From positions 1 through 36,977 of the forward strand of contig CAMOKZ010000002.1 in the NCBI GenBank assembly GCA_946618155.1: a DNA stretch of 36,977 bases, in the 5' to 3' direction. Origin of the DNA: an uncultured Lachnospiraceae bacterium. Its GTDB lineage: Bacteria > Bacillota > Clostridia > Lachnospirales > Lachnospiraceae. Below the pieces are notes generated by a model. It was given only the letters and a program-made list of their open reading frames with translations. It was not told where the DNA came from and made no database searches. The translations under genes and the position numbers were made by a program. Positions 1 through 8,042 of the stretch are shown one piece after another (position 1 is the stretch's first letter; each line of letters opens with the position of its first letter).

Positions 1-57
1 CCGCAGGTCGAGGTGCCGGATACATTCTCGGCAAAGCTTCTTTCCCTGATTTCCTGA
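1..57 (+). CDS. possible 3' end of an unidentified gene
   Basis: Frame 1 is open from the window edge to a TGA at 55-57 and would encode the last 18 residues of a protein ending in SAKLLSLIS. The stop lies 29 bp before a hairpin that could terminate it, which fits a gene converging on rsmG. The piece is too short to assign to a family, and other frames are also open here, so this is only a tentative partial CDS. Confidence 0.3.
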   Translation, partial: PQVEVPDTFSAKLLSLIS

Positions 58-86
58 TCTCTGCAGCAATAGAAGAGAAGAAAAGA

Positions 87-143
87 AAGGCCCTTGCCCG
101 CCGGATACAGGTTTTGCCTGACTGCCCGGTGAGCAAGGGTCTT
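87..143 (-). terminator. terminator of the rpmH-to-rsmG operon, possibly bidirectional
   Basis: Bases 87-97 and 133-143 form an 11-bp stem with one G-U pair around a long loop. The loop contains a small inner hairpin (cagg/cctg). On the minus strand the stem is followed by a pyrimidine-rich tract with many T residues (complement of 66-86), as expected for intrinsic termination after rsmG. On the plus strand the tail (cttatcgtttgttta) is only moderately T-rich, so it may also stop the convergent transcript from the left edge. Confidence 0.7.
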
Positions 144-170
144 ATCGTTTGTTTATAGTTGTTTGGTGTT

Positions 171-905
171 TTACAGCGGTTTTTTGGAAGGCGTTCCTGC
201 TTTCCTCGGATATACCGCAGGCGTATCCTTTTCTTTCCGGATGCAGACCAGTGTTCTGGGAATATCTGTACCGGGAAGATCGTAATGGACCACTGTTTCC
301 AGTTTTCCTCCGCAAAGGCTGATCGCCTTTCCGGCATTGGTGATCTCTTCATCGATGCTATTCGATTTGTAGGAGATGAAGGCACCGCCTTTTTTCACAA
401 AGGGCAGACAATATTCCGCCAGTATATTCAAGGGAGCCACCGCCCTGGACAGGCAGTATGTATACTGCTGCCGGTACTGCGCCTGTCTGGCCAGATCCTC
501 CGCGCGGCCATGAACAGCCTGAATATCCTCCAGACCGCACGCCCCGATCACCTCCTGCAGGAAGTTCACCCGTTTATTCAGTGAGTCAGCAAGGGTAAAT
601 GAACATGCGGGGAAAAGGATCTTCAGCGGGACGCCGGGAAATCCTGCCCCTGTTCCAAGGTCGAGAAAGCTTTCCTTTTCCTCGGGCCGAAGGAGATTGA
701 CCAGGCAGAAGCTGTCCAGATAGTGGAGGAGCAGTACATCCTGAAATTCGGTGACGGCGGTCAGATTCATTACCTTATTCTTTTCCACCAGCATTTCATA
801 GTAGAGCAGCAGCTGCTCCTTCTGCTTTTCGGAAAGGACCAGGCCAAGCTCGCTGCAGTCCTCGTCAAACCGGGAAAGATCATATTTTTCTGCCAGGTTT
901 CCCAT
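171..905 (-). CDS. rsmG: 16S rRNA (guanine-N7) methyltransferase RsmG (GidB)
   Basis: This cytosolic enzyme uses SAM to methylate N7 of the guanine equivalent to E. coli 16S rRNA G527. The 244-residue protein has the class I methyltransferase glycine motif LDLGTGAGFPG in its first half, followed by an acidic LAD strand end. It ends in the family-typical tail YPRKAGTPSKKPL. Length is normal for the family. The ATG at 905 follows an AGGAG ribosome-binding site. It is the last gene of the left-arm operon, 54 bp behind mnmG and upstream of a terminator. Loss of RsmG gives low-level streptomycin resistance in several bacteria (known for the family). Confidence 0.96.
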   Translation of the reverse strand: MGNLAEKYDLSRFDEDCSELGLVLSEKQKEQLLLYYEMLVEKNKVMNLTAVTEFQDVLLLHYLDSFCLVNLLRPEEKESFLDLGTGAGFPGVPLKILFPACSFTLADSLNKRVNFLQEVIGACGLEDIQAVHGRAEDLARQAQYRQQYTYCLSRAVAPLNILAEYCLPFVKKGGAFISYKSNSIDEEITNAGKAISLCGGKLETVVHYDLPGTDIPRTLVCIRKEKDTPAVYPRKAGTPSKKPL

Positions 906-959
906 CTGTATCTCCTGCTTTCTCTGTGTTTCTGTACTACTATTTTCTATTTTCAGCTT

Positions 960-2891
960 TTATTCCTTCCCCGCTGTCTCGCCCCGCCTTGCCGCTGCCT
1001 GCAGCCAGACAAGCAGGACGGAGATATCAGCCGGGGATACGCCGGAAATGCGGGATGCCTGGCCGACGGAAGACGGACGGAACTTTTCCAGTTTCTGTCT
1101 GGCCTCGATGCGCAGGCCTGCGATCTCTTCATAGCGGATGTTCTCCGGGATCAGGCGCTTCTCCAGTTTTTTGAACTGTTCGACCTGACGCTTCTGTCTC
1201 TCGATATAACCCTCATATTTGATGTTGATATTGACCTGTTCCCGCACATCAACAGGAAGCTCCGGTCTTTCCGGATCGAGGGGAGAGAGGGTATCGTAGT
1301 CGAGTTCCGGGCGGCGGATCAGCTCGCCGATCGTCGTGCCGCTCTTCAGTCTCTGGCTGCCATGCTCTTCCAGGAAGGTCTGTACGGTTTCAGACCCGCC
1401 AATGACGGTATGCTCCACGCGATCGATCTCTGCCTCGATCTGCTCTTTCTTTCTGCAGAGCTTCTGCCAGCGCTCCTCGCTGATCAATCCCACCCGGTAT
1501 CCCTTCTCGGTAAGCCTAAGATCCGCATTGTCCTGGCGGAGCAGGAGACGGTATTCCGCCCGGGAGGTCATCATCCGGTATGGTTCTCTGTTTTCTTTCG
1601 TCACCAGGTCGTCGACCAGAACGCCGATATAGCCTTCGGAACGGTCGATCACGAGAGGCTCTTTCCCGAGCACATACATGGCCGCGTTTATTCCGGCAAG
1701 CAGTCCCTGGGCGGCGGCCTCCTCATATCCGGAGCTGCCGTTGATCTGTCCGCCGCCGAAAAGGCCGGCGATATTCTTAAACTCCAGCGTCTCTTTCAGC
1801 TGCGCGGGATCGATGCAGTCATATTCAATGGCGTAGGCGTTCTTGACGATCTCCATATGCTCGAGTCCGGGCACCGTCCTGTACATGGCCACCTGGACAT
1901 CGTCCGGGAGAGAACTGGACATTCCGCCGATATACATTTCGTTTGTGGAAAGACCTTCCGGCTCGATGAAGACCTGGTGCCTGTCCTTATCGGCAAAGCG
2001 CACGACCTTATCCTCGATGGAAGGGCAGTAACGGGGACCTGTTCCCTCGATCACGCCCGAGAAGAGGGGAGAGCGGTCGAGATTTGCCCGGATGATCCGG
2101 TGCGTCTCTTCATTTGTATAGGTAAGCCAGCAGGATACCTGCTCTTTCTGCACGCTCTCCGGATCGGTCTCAAAGGAGAAGGGCACGACGCGCCGGTCGC
2201 CCTTCTGCTCCGTCATCTTGGAGTAGTCGATCGTTCTTCCGTCCGCGCGGGCCGGCGTCCCGGTCTTGAAACGCATCATCCTGATACCGTGGTCAAGCAG
2301 TGACGCGGTGAGGTGATTTGCCGCCTCCAGTCCGTTCGGTCCGGTATAGATCTCGACATCGCCGTAGATGCATTTTGCCTGCAGATAGGTCCCGGTACAG
2401 AGAATGCAGGCACGGCAGGGCAGGATCATCCCGGACCTTATCCTGACGCCCGTGATCTTTCCTTCCTCCGTGATGATCTCCATCACTTCCGACTGCCGGA
2501 TCCGCAGGTTCGGCGTGTTCTCCAGAACCTGGCGCATGGTGCGGGAATAGGCGGCTTTATCCGCCTGGGCGCGCAGGGAATGGACGGCCGGTCCCTTTGA
2601 GACATTGAGCATTCTTGACTGAATGAATGTCTGATCGATCACCTTTCCCATTTCTCCGCCCAGCGCATCCACCTCGCGCACGAGATGTCCCTTGGAGCTT
2701 CCGCCCACACTGGGATTGCAGGGCATCAGCGCAATGCTGTCCACGCTCATGGTAAAGATCACGGTCTTCAGGCCAAGGCGCGCGCAGGCAAGGGCTGCCT
2801 CACACCCGGCGTGTCCCGCGCCGATGACCGCAACGTCGACCTGATCTTCGATCACTTTATCTCTCTGGATGTTTTCCGTTCTCTCTGCCAT
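960..2891 (-). CDS. mnmG: tRNA uridine-34 carboxymethylaminomethyl modification enzyme MnmG (GidA)
   Basis: MnmG is the FAD-binding partner of MnmE. Together they install the (carboxymethyl)aminomethyl group on C5 of the wobble uridine of several tRNAs, using methylenetetrahydrofolate. The 643-residue protein starts with a Rossmann FAD motif, [10 protein letters not shown] at about residues 24-33. It carries the conserved PCNPSVGG segment and the [18 protein letters not shown] block typical of GidA. The C-terminal helical region ([31 protein letters not shown]) binds MnmE and tRNA in the family. The ATG at 2891 is preceded only by a weak A-rich Shine-Dalgarno sequence. It lies 79 bp after mnmE. 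Confidence 0.98.
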   Translation of the reverse strand: MAERTENIQRDKVIEDQVDVAVIGAGHAGCEAALACARLGLKTVIFTMSVDSIALMPCNPSVGGSSKGHLVREVDALGGEMGKVIDQTFIQSRMLNVSKGPAVHSLRAQADKAAYSRTMRQVLENTPNLRIRQSEVMEIITEEGKITGVRIRSGMILPCRACILCTGTYLQAKCIYGDVEIYTGPNGLEAANHLTASLLDHGIRMMRFKTGTPARADGRTIDYSKMTEQKGDRRVVPFSFETDPESVQKEQVSCWLTYTNEETHRIIRANLDRSPLFSGVIEGTGPRYCPSIEDKVVRFADKDRHQVFIEPEGLSTNEMYIGGMSSSLPDDVQVAMYRTVPGLEHMEIVKNAYAIEYDCIDPAQLKETLEFKNIAGLFGGGQINGSSGYEEAAAQGLLAGINAAMYVLGKEPLVIDRSEGYIGVLVDDLVTKENREPYRMMTSRAEYRLLLRQDNADLRLTEKGYRVGLISEERWQKLCRKKEQIEAEIDRVEHTVIGGSETVQTFLEEHGSQRLKSGTTIGELIRRPELDYDTLSPLDPERPELPVDVREQVNINIKYEGYIERQKRQVEQFKKLEKRLIPENIRYEEIAGLRIEARQKLEKFRPSSVGQASRISGVSPADISVLLVWLQAAARRGETAGKE

Positions 2892-2970
2892 TTCTTTTCA
2901 CTCACCCTGTTTTATGTCCGCTTACTTATTTAGCTTATTCAGCTCATTTCGCTCACGCAGCCTGCCCGGC

Positions 2971-4371
2971 TTACTTGCCCATGCAGAATTTGGAGAAGAT
3001 CTCGTTGATCAGATCCTCCCCGGCCTGCTCGCCGGTGATAGCGCCGAGGGCGTCGCAGGCATCCATCAGATCGATGGTAAGAAAGTCCTCGGGCATATTC
3101 ATTTCGATGCTTGTCGATACTTTTTCCAGGCTGCCGGCCGCCTGGACCAGCAGGTTTTTCTGTCTCACACTGGTGATCGTCAGGCCCTCCGATACGGAAA
3201 GACGGCCGCCGTACACGATCTCGATGATCTTGTCCTCGGCCTGCCCGAGGCCGCTTCCTCCTGTCACGGAGACCGGCAGGACCGGAAGAGAGGAGAGGCC
3301 ATAGCGGCCGAGTTCTTCCCGCAGCGCTTCTTCCGTGGTCACAGGGACAAGATCCGTTTTGTTGAGCAGGATCAACGCGGGCTTTTTTTCTGTCCGCAGC
3401 AGATCCATGATTTCTTGATCACTCTCATCCAGGGAAACGGAGGAGTCCACCACATATAAAATGAAGTCCGCCCCGCGCGCATTTTCCCTCGCCCGCTCTA
3501 CGCCGATCTTTTCCACCTTGTCGACAGCCCGGCGGATACCTGCCGTATCCGTAAGCAAGAGGGTAACGCCCCGAAGGTTGATGGTCTGGGTCAGCACATC
3601 CCTCGTTGTTCCGGCGATCTCGGTCACAATAGAAAGATCCGCGCCGGCCAGGTAATTCATCAGCGAGGATTTCCCGGCGTTCGGTCTTCCGACGATGACT
3701 GTCCGCACGCCCTCCGTGATCATCCGCCCGTCCTGGGCCGAGTCGATCAGCTTCCGGATCTGCCGCTGCCATCCGCCGACATTTTCCCGCAGGCGGTCCG
3801 CCATCTCCTCAGCGCTGTAATGTTCAGGATCGTCAAGGGCCGCCTCAATGCCCGCCACCACATGCAGGATCTCCCCGCGCAGTCTGCTTATCGCTTCCAG
3901 CACGGAACCTTTAAGCTGGCTGACGGAATTGCGCAGCGCATACTCATTTTTCGCCCCGATCAGCAGACCTACCGCCTCCGCCTGGGAAAGGTCGATCCGC
4001 CCGTTCAGGAAGGCTCGCCTGGTAAATTCTCCCGGCTCGGCTGCCCGCACGCCGCAGGCCAGTACAGTCTCCAGCACACGGCGCGTTGAGAGGATGCCGC
4101 CGTGACAGTTGATCTCCACGATATCTTCAGCGGTAAAACTGCGGGGCGCGCGCATCACGCTCACGAGTACCTCGTCGACGGTCTCTTCCCCGTCCACGAT
4201 ATACCCGTAGTGGATGGTATGCGTGGGAACCTCCTTAAGGATCCGGTTCCCCTTCGGCGTGCGGAAGATCCGGTCTGCGGCGGATACCGCTTCCGGTCCG
4301 CTGATGCGGATAATGCTGATGCCGGCTTCGCTTACCGCCGTAGATATAGCGGCGATCGTATCGTCAAACAT
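2971..4371 (-). CDS. mnmE: tRNA modification GTPase MnmE (TrmE)
   Basis: MnmE is a dimeric GTPase that works with MnmG on wobble uridine 34 of tRNA. The 466-residue protein has the N-terminal folate-binding domain (residues 1-120) and a helical domain. An inserted G domain shows G1 GRPNAGKS (228-235), G2 IAGTTRD (252-258), G3 DTAG (275-278) and G4 NKTD (337-340). The C-terminal CMGK (463-466) is the family's C-x-G-K motif, whose Cys is needed for modification. The ATG at 4371 has an AGGAG about 11 nt upstream. It sits between jag and mnmG, the usual order in Firmicutes. Confidence 0.98.
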   Translation of the reverse strand: MFDDTIAAISTAVSEAGISIIRISGPEAVSAADRIFRTPKGNRILKEVPTHTIHYGYIVDGEETVDEVLVSVMRAPRSFTAEDIVEINCHGGILSTRRVLETVLACGVRAAEPGEFTRRAFLNGRIDLSQAEAVGLLIGAKNEYALRNSVSQLKGSVLEAISRLRGEILHVVAGIEAALDDPEHYSAEEMADRLRENVGGWQRQIRKLIDSAQDGRMITEGVRTVIVGRPNAGKSSLMNYLAGADLSIVTEIAGTTRDVLTQTINLRGVTLLLTDTAGIRRAVDKVEKIGVERARENARGADFILYVVDSSVSLDESDQEIMDLLRTEKKPALILLNKTDLVPVTTEEALREELGRYGLSSLPVLPVSVTGGSGLGQAEDKIIEIVYGGRLSVSEGLTITSVRQKNLLVQAAGSLEKVSTSIEMNMPEDFLTIDLMDACDALGAITGEQAGEDLINEIFSKFCMGK

Positions 4372-4407
4372 ATTTCTGTTAACTCCTGTAGTTTTGCTTT
4401 ACGCGCA

Positions 4408-4453
4408 GGAAGGCTGCCGCATCCGGTTTCCGGCGCAGCAGCCTTCCCTTTTT
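4408..4453 (+). terminator. hairpin with T-run between jag and mnmE, oriented against the operon
   Basis: Bases 4408-4417 (ggaaggctgc) pair perfectly with 4438-4447 (gcagccttcc). Extra pairing through CCGG/CCGG brackets a TTT loop. Five T residues at 4449-4453 follow on the plus strand, so as an intrinsic terminator it would act on plus-strand, antisense transcription. On the minus strand, where the genes lie, no T-run follows, and there it would be an mRNA hairpin between the jag stop and the mnmE start. Confidence 0.5.
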
Positions 4454-4456
4454 CTA

Positions 4457-5671
4457 TCAGACCAGTTCGTCCGTAACGGCCTTTTCTTCTCTCGCGATCC
4501 TGTCGCTCCGCTCTGTGCGTTCCCTCTTTTTCATGGTTACGACAACTTTGCGGTTCGGTTCCTCACCTTCACTGTGCGTGGTCACGAAGGGATCGTTCTG
4601 CAGAGCCGAGTGGATGATCCGTCTCTCATAGGGGTTCATCGGCTCGAGGTACACCGGCCTGCGGGTCTTCTTGACCTTGAAGGCGATGTTTTTCGCCAGG
4701 TTCTCCAGCGTGGCCTTTCTTCTGTTCCGGTAATCCTCCGTGTCCAGCTTGACGCGCACGTAGGAGGCTTTGCCCTTATTGACCACAAGGCTTGTCAGGT
4801 ACTGCAGGGAGTCGAGGGTCTGACCGCGCTTGCCGATCAGCATGCCCATGTCGTCGCCGATCAGGTCGACAGAAAGGACGTCGTCCTCAAACCTTGTCTC
4901 AATATCCACATGCAGGCCCATCGCTTCGAAGGTCTGGGTAAGGAAGGTCTTTGCCCTTTCCTTTGCCACTTCCGGATCTGCCGGAACGCGGTTGCTCTTT
5001 GCCGGCTTCGCCGCGGGCGCCGCCTCGCCGTTCTCAGACGACTCTGCAGCTGCTTTTTCCGGGCTCTCCTGGGTCTTCTTCGGTCCGCGCTCACCGCGCT
5101 GTCCTCTGCCCTGTCCGCGGTTTCTCTGTCCGTTCCTGCTTCTTCTTTCCGGACGGCCTTCCTTTCCTTCGCCCTCACCGGCGACGGTAGTGGTCTGTGC
5201 TGCCGCCTCAGCTGCTTCGCCGGCCGCTTTCACAGTCTCTTTTGCCGTTTCTTTCACGGCTTCTTTTGCCTTCGGCGCTTCCTTCGCCGCAGCCTGCTCA
5301 GCCGGGCGCTTTGCCTTCGTGGCTGCCGCCTCGCTCACTGCGCTGCCGGCTGCTCCATCCTGGGGAGCTTTTTCCGCCGGCGCGGGGGCGCTCTTCTTTA
5401 CGCTGCCCTCAGTGCTCTTTGCTTTGCCGGCCCCTTTTGCTTTTTTCGTACCGCCCTTGCGCTCAGAAAACAGTTCGGAGATAAACTCCTCATCCGTTTT
5501 CTTGATCTTCGCCTCGATCACGGCTTTCTTTGCGCCGAGGCCGAAAAATCCCTTTGTCTCATGTTCGATTACGACATACTCGATATTGTCGCTGGTCGTA
5601 CCAAGCCGGATCGACGCTTCGATCACTGCGTCCGCAACGGTCTTAGCGCTGATTCTGATTTTCTCTCCCAT
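4457..5671 (-). CDS. khpB: RNA-binding protein KhpB (Jag/SpoIIIJ-associated) with long low-complexity linker
   Basis: Jag proteins bind RNA and in several Firmicutes act with KhpA in control of cell division and envelope growth. The 404-residue product begins with a Jag_N domain (about 1-60, including KGFFGLGAKKAVIEA). It ends with a KH domain (about 245-320, GxxG loop GKRG) and an R3H domain (about 325-395, core ERRIIH). Between them lies about 170 residues rich in Ala, Glu, Lys and Pro with no predicted fold. That makes it about twice the usual length. The ATG at 5671 follows GAGGAG, and the gene is 13 bp after yidC, its usual partner. Confidence 0.95.
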   Translation of the reverse strand: MGEKIRISAKTVADAVIEASIRLGTTSDNIEYVVIEHETKGFFGLGAKKAVIEAKIKKTDEEFISELFSERKGGTKKAKGAGKAKSTEGSVKKSAPAPAEKAPQDGAAGSAVSEAAATKAKRPAEQAAAKEAPKAKEAVKETAKETVKAAGEAAEAAAQTTTVAGEGEGKEGRPERRSRNGQRNRGQGRGQRGERGPKKTQESPEKAAAESSENGEAAPAAKPAKSNRVPADPEVAKERAKTFLTQTFEAMGLHVDIETRFEDDVLSVDLIGDDMGMLIGKRGQTLDSLQYLTSLVVNKGKASYVRVKLDTEDYRNRRKATLENLAKNIAFKVKKTRRPVYLEPMNPYERRIIHSALQNDPFVTTHSEGEEPNRKVVVTMKKRERTERSDRIAREEKAVTDELV

Positions 5672-5684
5672 ATCTGATCACTCC

Positions 5685-6920
5685 TCACTTCTTACCGTGC
5701 GAACTGTTATATTTTTCCACCATTCTCGCCTTGTCGGCCAGGCTGCCGGGCTTTGCCTCGGATTTTGCCGCGTCCGTATCGGACAGGGTCCTTGCCTTTT
5801 TCATGATGGAGTCAGCACCGATCGAGCGGGTGTTCACCGTCGCGTTGCTTGTCATCTGTTCGGCGGTAATTCCGCGCTTTTCTCTCTTTTTCTCTGCCTT
5901 TTCCTGGTTTTTCCTGATCATCTCGTCCATTCCGACTTTGTCGAAGCGGCGGTTGATCACGACCTGCAGGATGCTTCTGACCACGGCACCCGCGATCCAG
6001 TAGATACCGAGACCGACAGGAAGCGTCAGGCAGAATACCGCGGACATGATCGGCATGACCGTATTCATGGTCTTCATGCTGTTCGCGACCGCATTCTCCT
6101 CATCGCCTGTCTGCGTATCCGTCACCATCAGCTTGGAATTGAGCCACTGCGTGACAGCCGCGAGGACCGGAACAAGAACAGCCAGGATGACCAGAAGGAT
6201 CTTCCCGTCTTTGAACGACTCCATGATGATATTCATGGGGTTGTTCGCGATATTCAGGCCGAGGAAATGGTTAAAGTGATCGATCTTAGTCTGCGTGGAC
6301 GTGATCAGTTCGGACAGATCCGGAAATTTCTCCGCCAGGCCAGCCCAGTTTTCCGGTTTGAATTTATAGAGGGTGTCGATGACCTTAAGATCAGTAAGTT
6401 CCGTGACCTTTACGCCGACCTTCGTCCCGACCTCAGAGAGATATTCCAGGGCGCCGTCCGCCTGCGTCAGTTTCTGTGCAAGGGGCATGAACGCGTCCTT
6501 GACGATCGTGACATAAGCCGGAATGTTCCAGATCACGCGGTAAAGAGCGAACAGGATGGGCATCTGGATGACCAGCTGCAGACAGCTGCCCATCGGATTT
6601 ACGCCGTACTTCGCGTAGACAGCCTGAGTCTCTTCCTGCATTTTCTGCATGGAGACCTGGTCCTGCTTGCCTTTGTACTTTTTCTGTACCGCCTGCAGTT
6701 CAGGGCTCATCTTTGACTGCAGTTTAGAAAACTTCTGCTGCTGCACGGTAAGCGGCAGCATCAGCACGTAAATGACAATGGTAAAGAAGATAATACACAG
6801 ACCGATGTTCTCCAGACCGATTTTGGACTGGAGCCAGAAAATACCGTTCATGATGTAGCCAAGCAGGGACGCCACCTGGCCGATGATCGGCGTAGTATCT
6901 TTCGTCAATAACAACAACAT
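5685..6920 (-). CDS. yidC: membrane protein insertase YidC/Oxa1
   Basis: YidC inserts and folds inner-membrane proteins, alone or with SecYEG; F0 subunits are classic clients. The 411-residue protein opens with a hydrophobic segment without a lipobox. It has the family core: TM at GLCIIFFTIVIYVLMLPLT, the charged hairpin loop KFSKLQSKMSPELQAVQKKY, and TM segments around MGSCLQLVIQMPILFALYRVIW and the C-terminal PVGLGIYWIAGAVV. A periplasm-side insert of about 90 residues separates the second and third core helices. The tail is basic, then Ser/Ala/Lys-rich, as in ribosome-contacting YidC tails. GGGAGGA precedes the ATG at 6920. Confidence 0.97.
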   Translation of the reverse strand: MLLLLTKDTTPIIGQVASLLGYIMNGIFWLQSKIGLENIGLCIIFFTIVIYVLMLPLTVQQQKFSKLQSKMSPELQAVQKKYKGKQDQVSMQKMQEETQAVYAKYGVNPMGSCLQLVIQMPILFALYRVIWNIPAYVTIVKDAFMPLAQKLTQADGALEYLSEVGTKVGVKVTELTDLKVIDTLYKFKPENWAGLAEKFPDLSELITSTQTKIDHFNHFLGLNIANNPMNIIMESFKDGKILLVILAVLVPVLAAVTQWLNSKLMVTDTQTGDEENAVANSMKTMNTVMPIMSAVFCLTLPVGLGIYWIAGAVVRSILQVVINRRFDKVGMDEMIRKNQEKAEKKREKRGITAEQMTSNATVNTRSIGADSIMKKARTLSDTDAAKSEAKPGSLADKARMVEKYNSSHGKK

Positions 6921-6943
6921 ATGCTTTTAGTTCCTCCCGACAG

Positions 6944-7159
6944 TTATGGTACGGGATCATAGCCGCCCTTTGAGAAAGGATTGCAGCGGATGATCCTCCA
7001 TGCTGCTAGCGCGCCGCCTTTGATCACGCCGTATTTTTCCACTGCCTCAAGGCCGTAGCCGGAGCAGCTGGGAAAATAAGGACATTTTGTTGATTTGAGC
7101 GGCGAAAGGTAACGCTGATACATCTTTATGGATCTGATTACGATCTTTTTTGCTTTCAT
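6944..7159 (-). CDS. yidD: membrane protein insertion efficiency factor YidD
   Basis: YidD is a small membrane-associated protein that assists YidC-dependent insertion in E. coli and is almost always encoded between rnpA and yidC. The 71-residue protein has the family signature: YQRYLSPLK, CPYFPSCSGYGLEAVEKYG, GGALAAWRIIRCNPFSKGGYDPVP. The N-terminal amphipathic basic helix and conserved Cys residues are visible. It starts 15 bp after the rnpA stop with a weak Shine-Dalgarno (AAGAG), so translation may be coupled to rnpA. Confidence 0.95.
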   Translation of the reverse strand: MKAKKIVIRSIKMYQRYLSPLKSTKCPYFPSCSGYGLEAVEKYGVIKGGALAAWRIIRCNPFSKGGYDPVP

Positions 7160-7174
7160 GTATCGTTTTTCTCT

Positions 7175-7528
7175 TCATTTCATGGTTTCTTCATCCAGCA
7201 GGATCTTATGGTGCCTGGCCAGATGAAGCAGTGCGCTCTCGACTTCAGGGAAACCTTTTCCCTTCGCACCAGGCCTTGCGATCACAACAATGTCAAGGCC
7301 GCCAACGAATCTGTGTTCATTTAAACGATAACTTTCGCGGATGAGTCTGGTAATGTGGTGTCTCACAACGCTGTTTCCGACTTTTTTACTGACCGATATC
7401 CCGACGCGGTTTTTCTCCGTGCCGTTCCTTACGATGATCATTACCAGATATCTGTTTCCGAATGATTTTCCGTTTCGATAGACAAACTGAAAATCTTTGT
7501 TTTTCTTCAGGGACGGGATACAAGTCAT
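7175..7528 (-). CDS. rnpA: ribonuclease P protein component RnpA
   Basis: RnpA is the protein cofactor of RNase P, which cleaves the 5' leader from tRNA precursors. The 117-residue protein has the N-terminal LKKNKDFQFVYRNGKSFGNRYLVM region that forms the leader-binding cleft. The signature helix VGISVSKKVGNSVVRHHITRL follows. The usual RNR element (RNRxKR) reads RHHITR here. The start at 7528 has GAGGT about 5 nt upstream. It lies 92 bp behind rpmH, with a hairpin in the gap. Confidence 0.95.
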   Translation of the reverse strand: MTCIPSLKKNKDFQFVYRNGKSFGNRYLVMIIVRNGTEKNRVGISVSKKVGNSVVRHHITRLIRESYRLNEHRFVGGLDIVVIARPGAKGKGFPEVESALLHLARHHKILLDEETMK

Positions 7529-7558
7529 GGCTTACCTCACCGGCCGAAAGATAAGAAT

Positions 7559-7598
7559 AGGTTTTGATATGCCGGCAGAGGCCGGAATATCAAAACCT
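7559..7598 (-). other. hairpin in the rpmH-rnpA intergenic space
   Basis: Bases 7559-7570 (aggttttgatat) and 7587-7598 (atatcaaaacct) form a perfect 12-bp stem. Inside it CCGG/CCGG (7572-7575 with 7582-7585) adds four more pairs after one mismatch. On the minus strand the hairpin is followed by ATTCTTATCTTT, a weak U-rich tail. It could be a leaky terminator or an RNA processing site that lowers rnpA expression relative to rpmH. Confidence 0.65.
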
Positions 7599-7620
7599 GT
7601 TTTATCATCCACTCTGTGGT

Positions 7621-7755
7621 TTACGCGGATAATACTTTTCTTCCCTTGGCTCTTCTCGCGGCTAAAACTTTTCTTCCGCCAGCCGTGCTCATTCTGGCAC
7701 GGAAGCCATGAACTCTCGCATGAGACCTCTTCTTAGGCTGAAATGTCATTTTCAT
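7621..7755 (-). CDS. rpmH: 50S ribosomal protein L34
   Basis: This 44-residue ribosomal protein of the large subunit is read from an ATG at 7755 to a TAA at 7621. It begins [19 protein letters not shown] and continues [24 protein letters not shown], a clear match to L34. A strong AAGGAGGTG lies about 8 nt before the start. It is the first gene of the left-arm operon, directly behind a near-consensus promoter, and abuts oriC as in most bacteria. Confidence 0.97.
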   Translation of the reverse strand: MKMTFQPKKRSHARVHGFRARMSTAGGRKVLAARRAKGRKVLSA

Positions 7756-7837
7756 ATGTCCGGCACCTCCTTTTCCGACCAGCGGACTATCATGAACTGA
7801 TCAATTTTTTCTTCTTTCAGCAGAGAACACCGCTCTT

Positions 7838-7866
7838 ATTATATGCATAAAAAAAAACGCCGTCAA
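7838..7866 (-). promoter_or_regulatory. sigma-A promoter of rpmH and the left-arm operon
   Basis: On the minus strand TTGACG (7866-7861) and TATAAT (7843-7838) are separated by exactly 17 bp, including a run of nine T. Transcription should start near 7830, giving an rpmH leader of about 75 nt. This is among the strongest promoter matches in the window, fitting a ribosomal protein gene. Confidence 0.85.
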
Positions 7867-8042
7867 GTGCAACATTCCTTTATTTATGCGGGTTTTCGCA
7901 TGTTTTATCAACAATTTGTCGACAAAATGTGGATAAAATTGTTAATAATCCCGGCCGGGAATAGTGGTCGGGAATAAAAACATTGCAGAATGAAGTTGTT
8001 TGTTTTATTATTATTGTAGGGAAATTATGTGAAGGAGCGACT
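7867..8042. other. oriC, upstream part: DnaA boxes next to dnaA
   Basis: The AT-rich space before dnaA holds TTATCAACA (7905-7913, one mismatch to TTATCCACA) and TGTGGATAA (7928-7936, a perfect box on the minus strand). They face each other around the palindrome TTTGTCGACAAA (7915-7926). A weaker box-like TGTTAATAA lies at 7940-7948. Genes diverge from this point, minus to the left and plus to the right, as expected at a replication origin. The boxes may serve both initiation and dnaA autoregulation. Confidence 0.8.
7983..8011 (+). promoter_or_regulatory. probable dnaA promoter
   Basis: TTGCAG (7983-7988) and TATTAT (8006-8011) are spaced by 17 bp, placing the start of transcription near 8018, about 25 nt before the dnaA ATG. 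The promoter lies 47 bp downstream of the perfect DnaA box, so DnaA binding could modulate it. Confidence 0.6.

Noticed and set aside
4830-6716. A 628-codon open frame on the plus strand over jag and yidC
   Set aside because: It mirrors the Ala/Lys/Glu-rich linker of jag and the yidC gene. The product is Ser/Phe/Ala low-complexity sequence without a ribosome-binding site.
7983-8042. A longer DnaA starting at TTG 7983
   Set aside because: The extra 20 residues are not DnaA-like, the TTG coincides with the -35 element, and the ATG at 8043 has a good ribosome-binding site.
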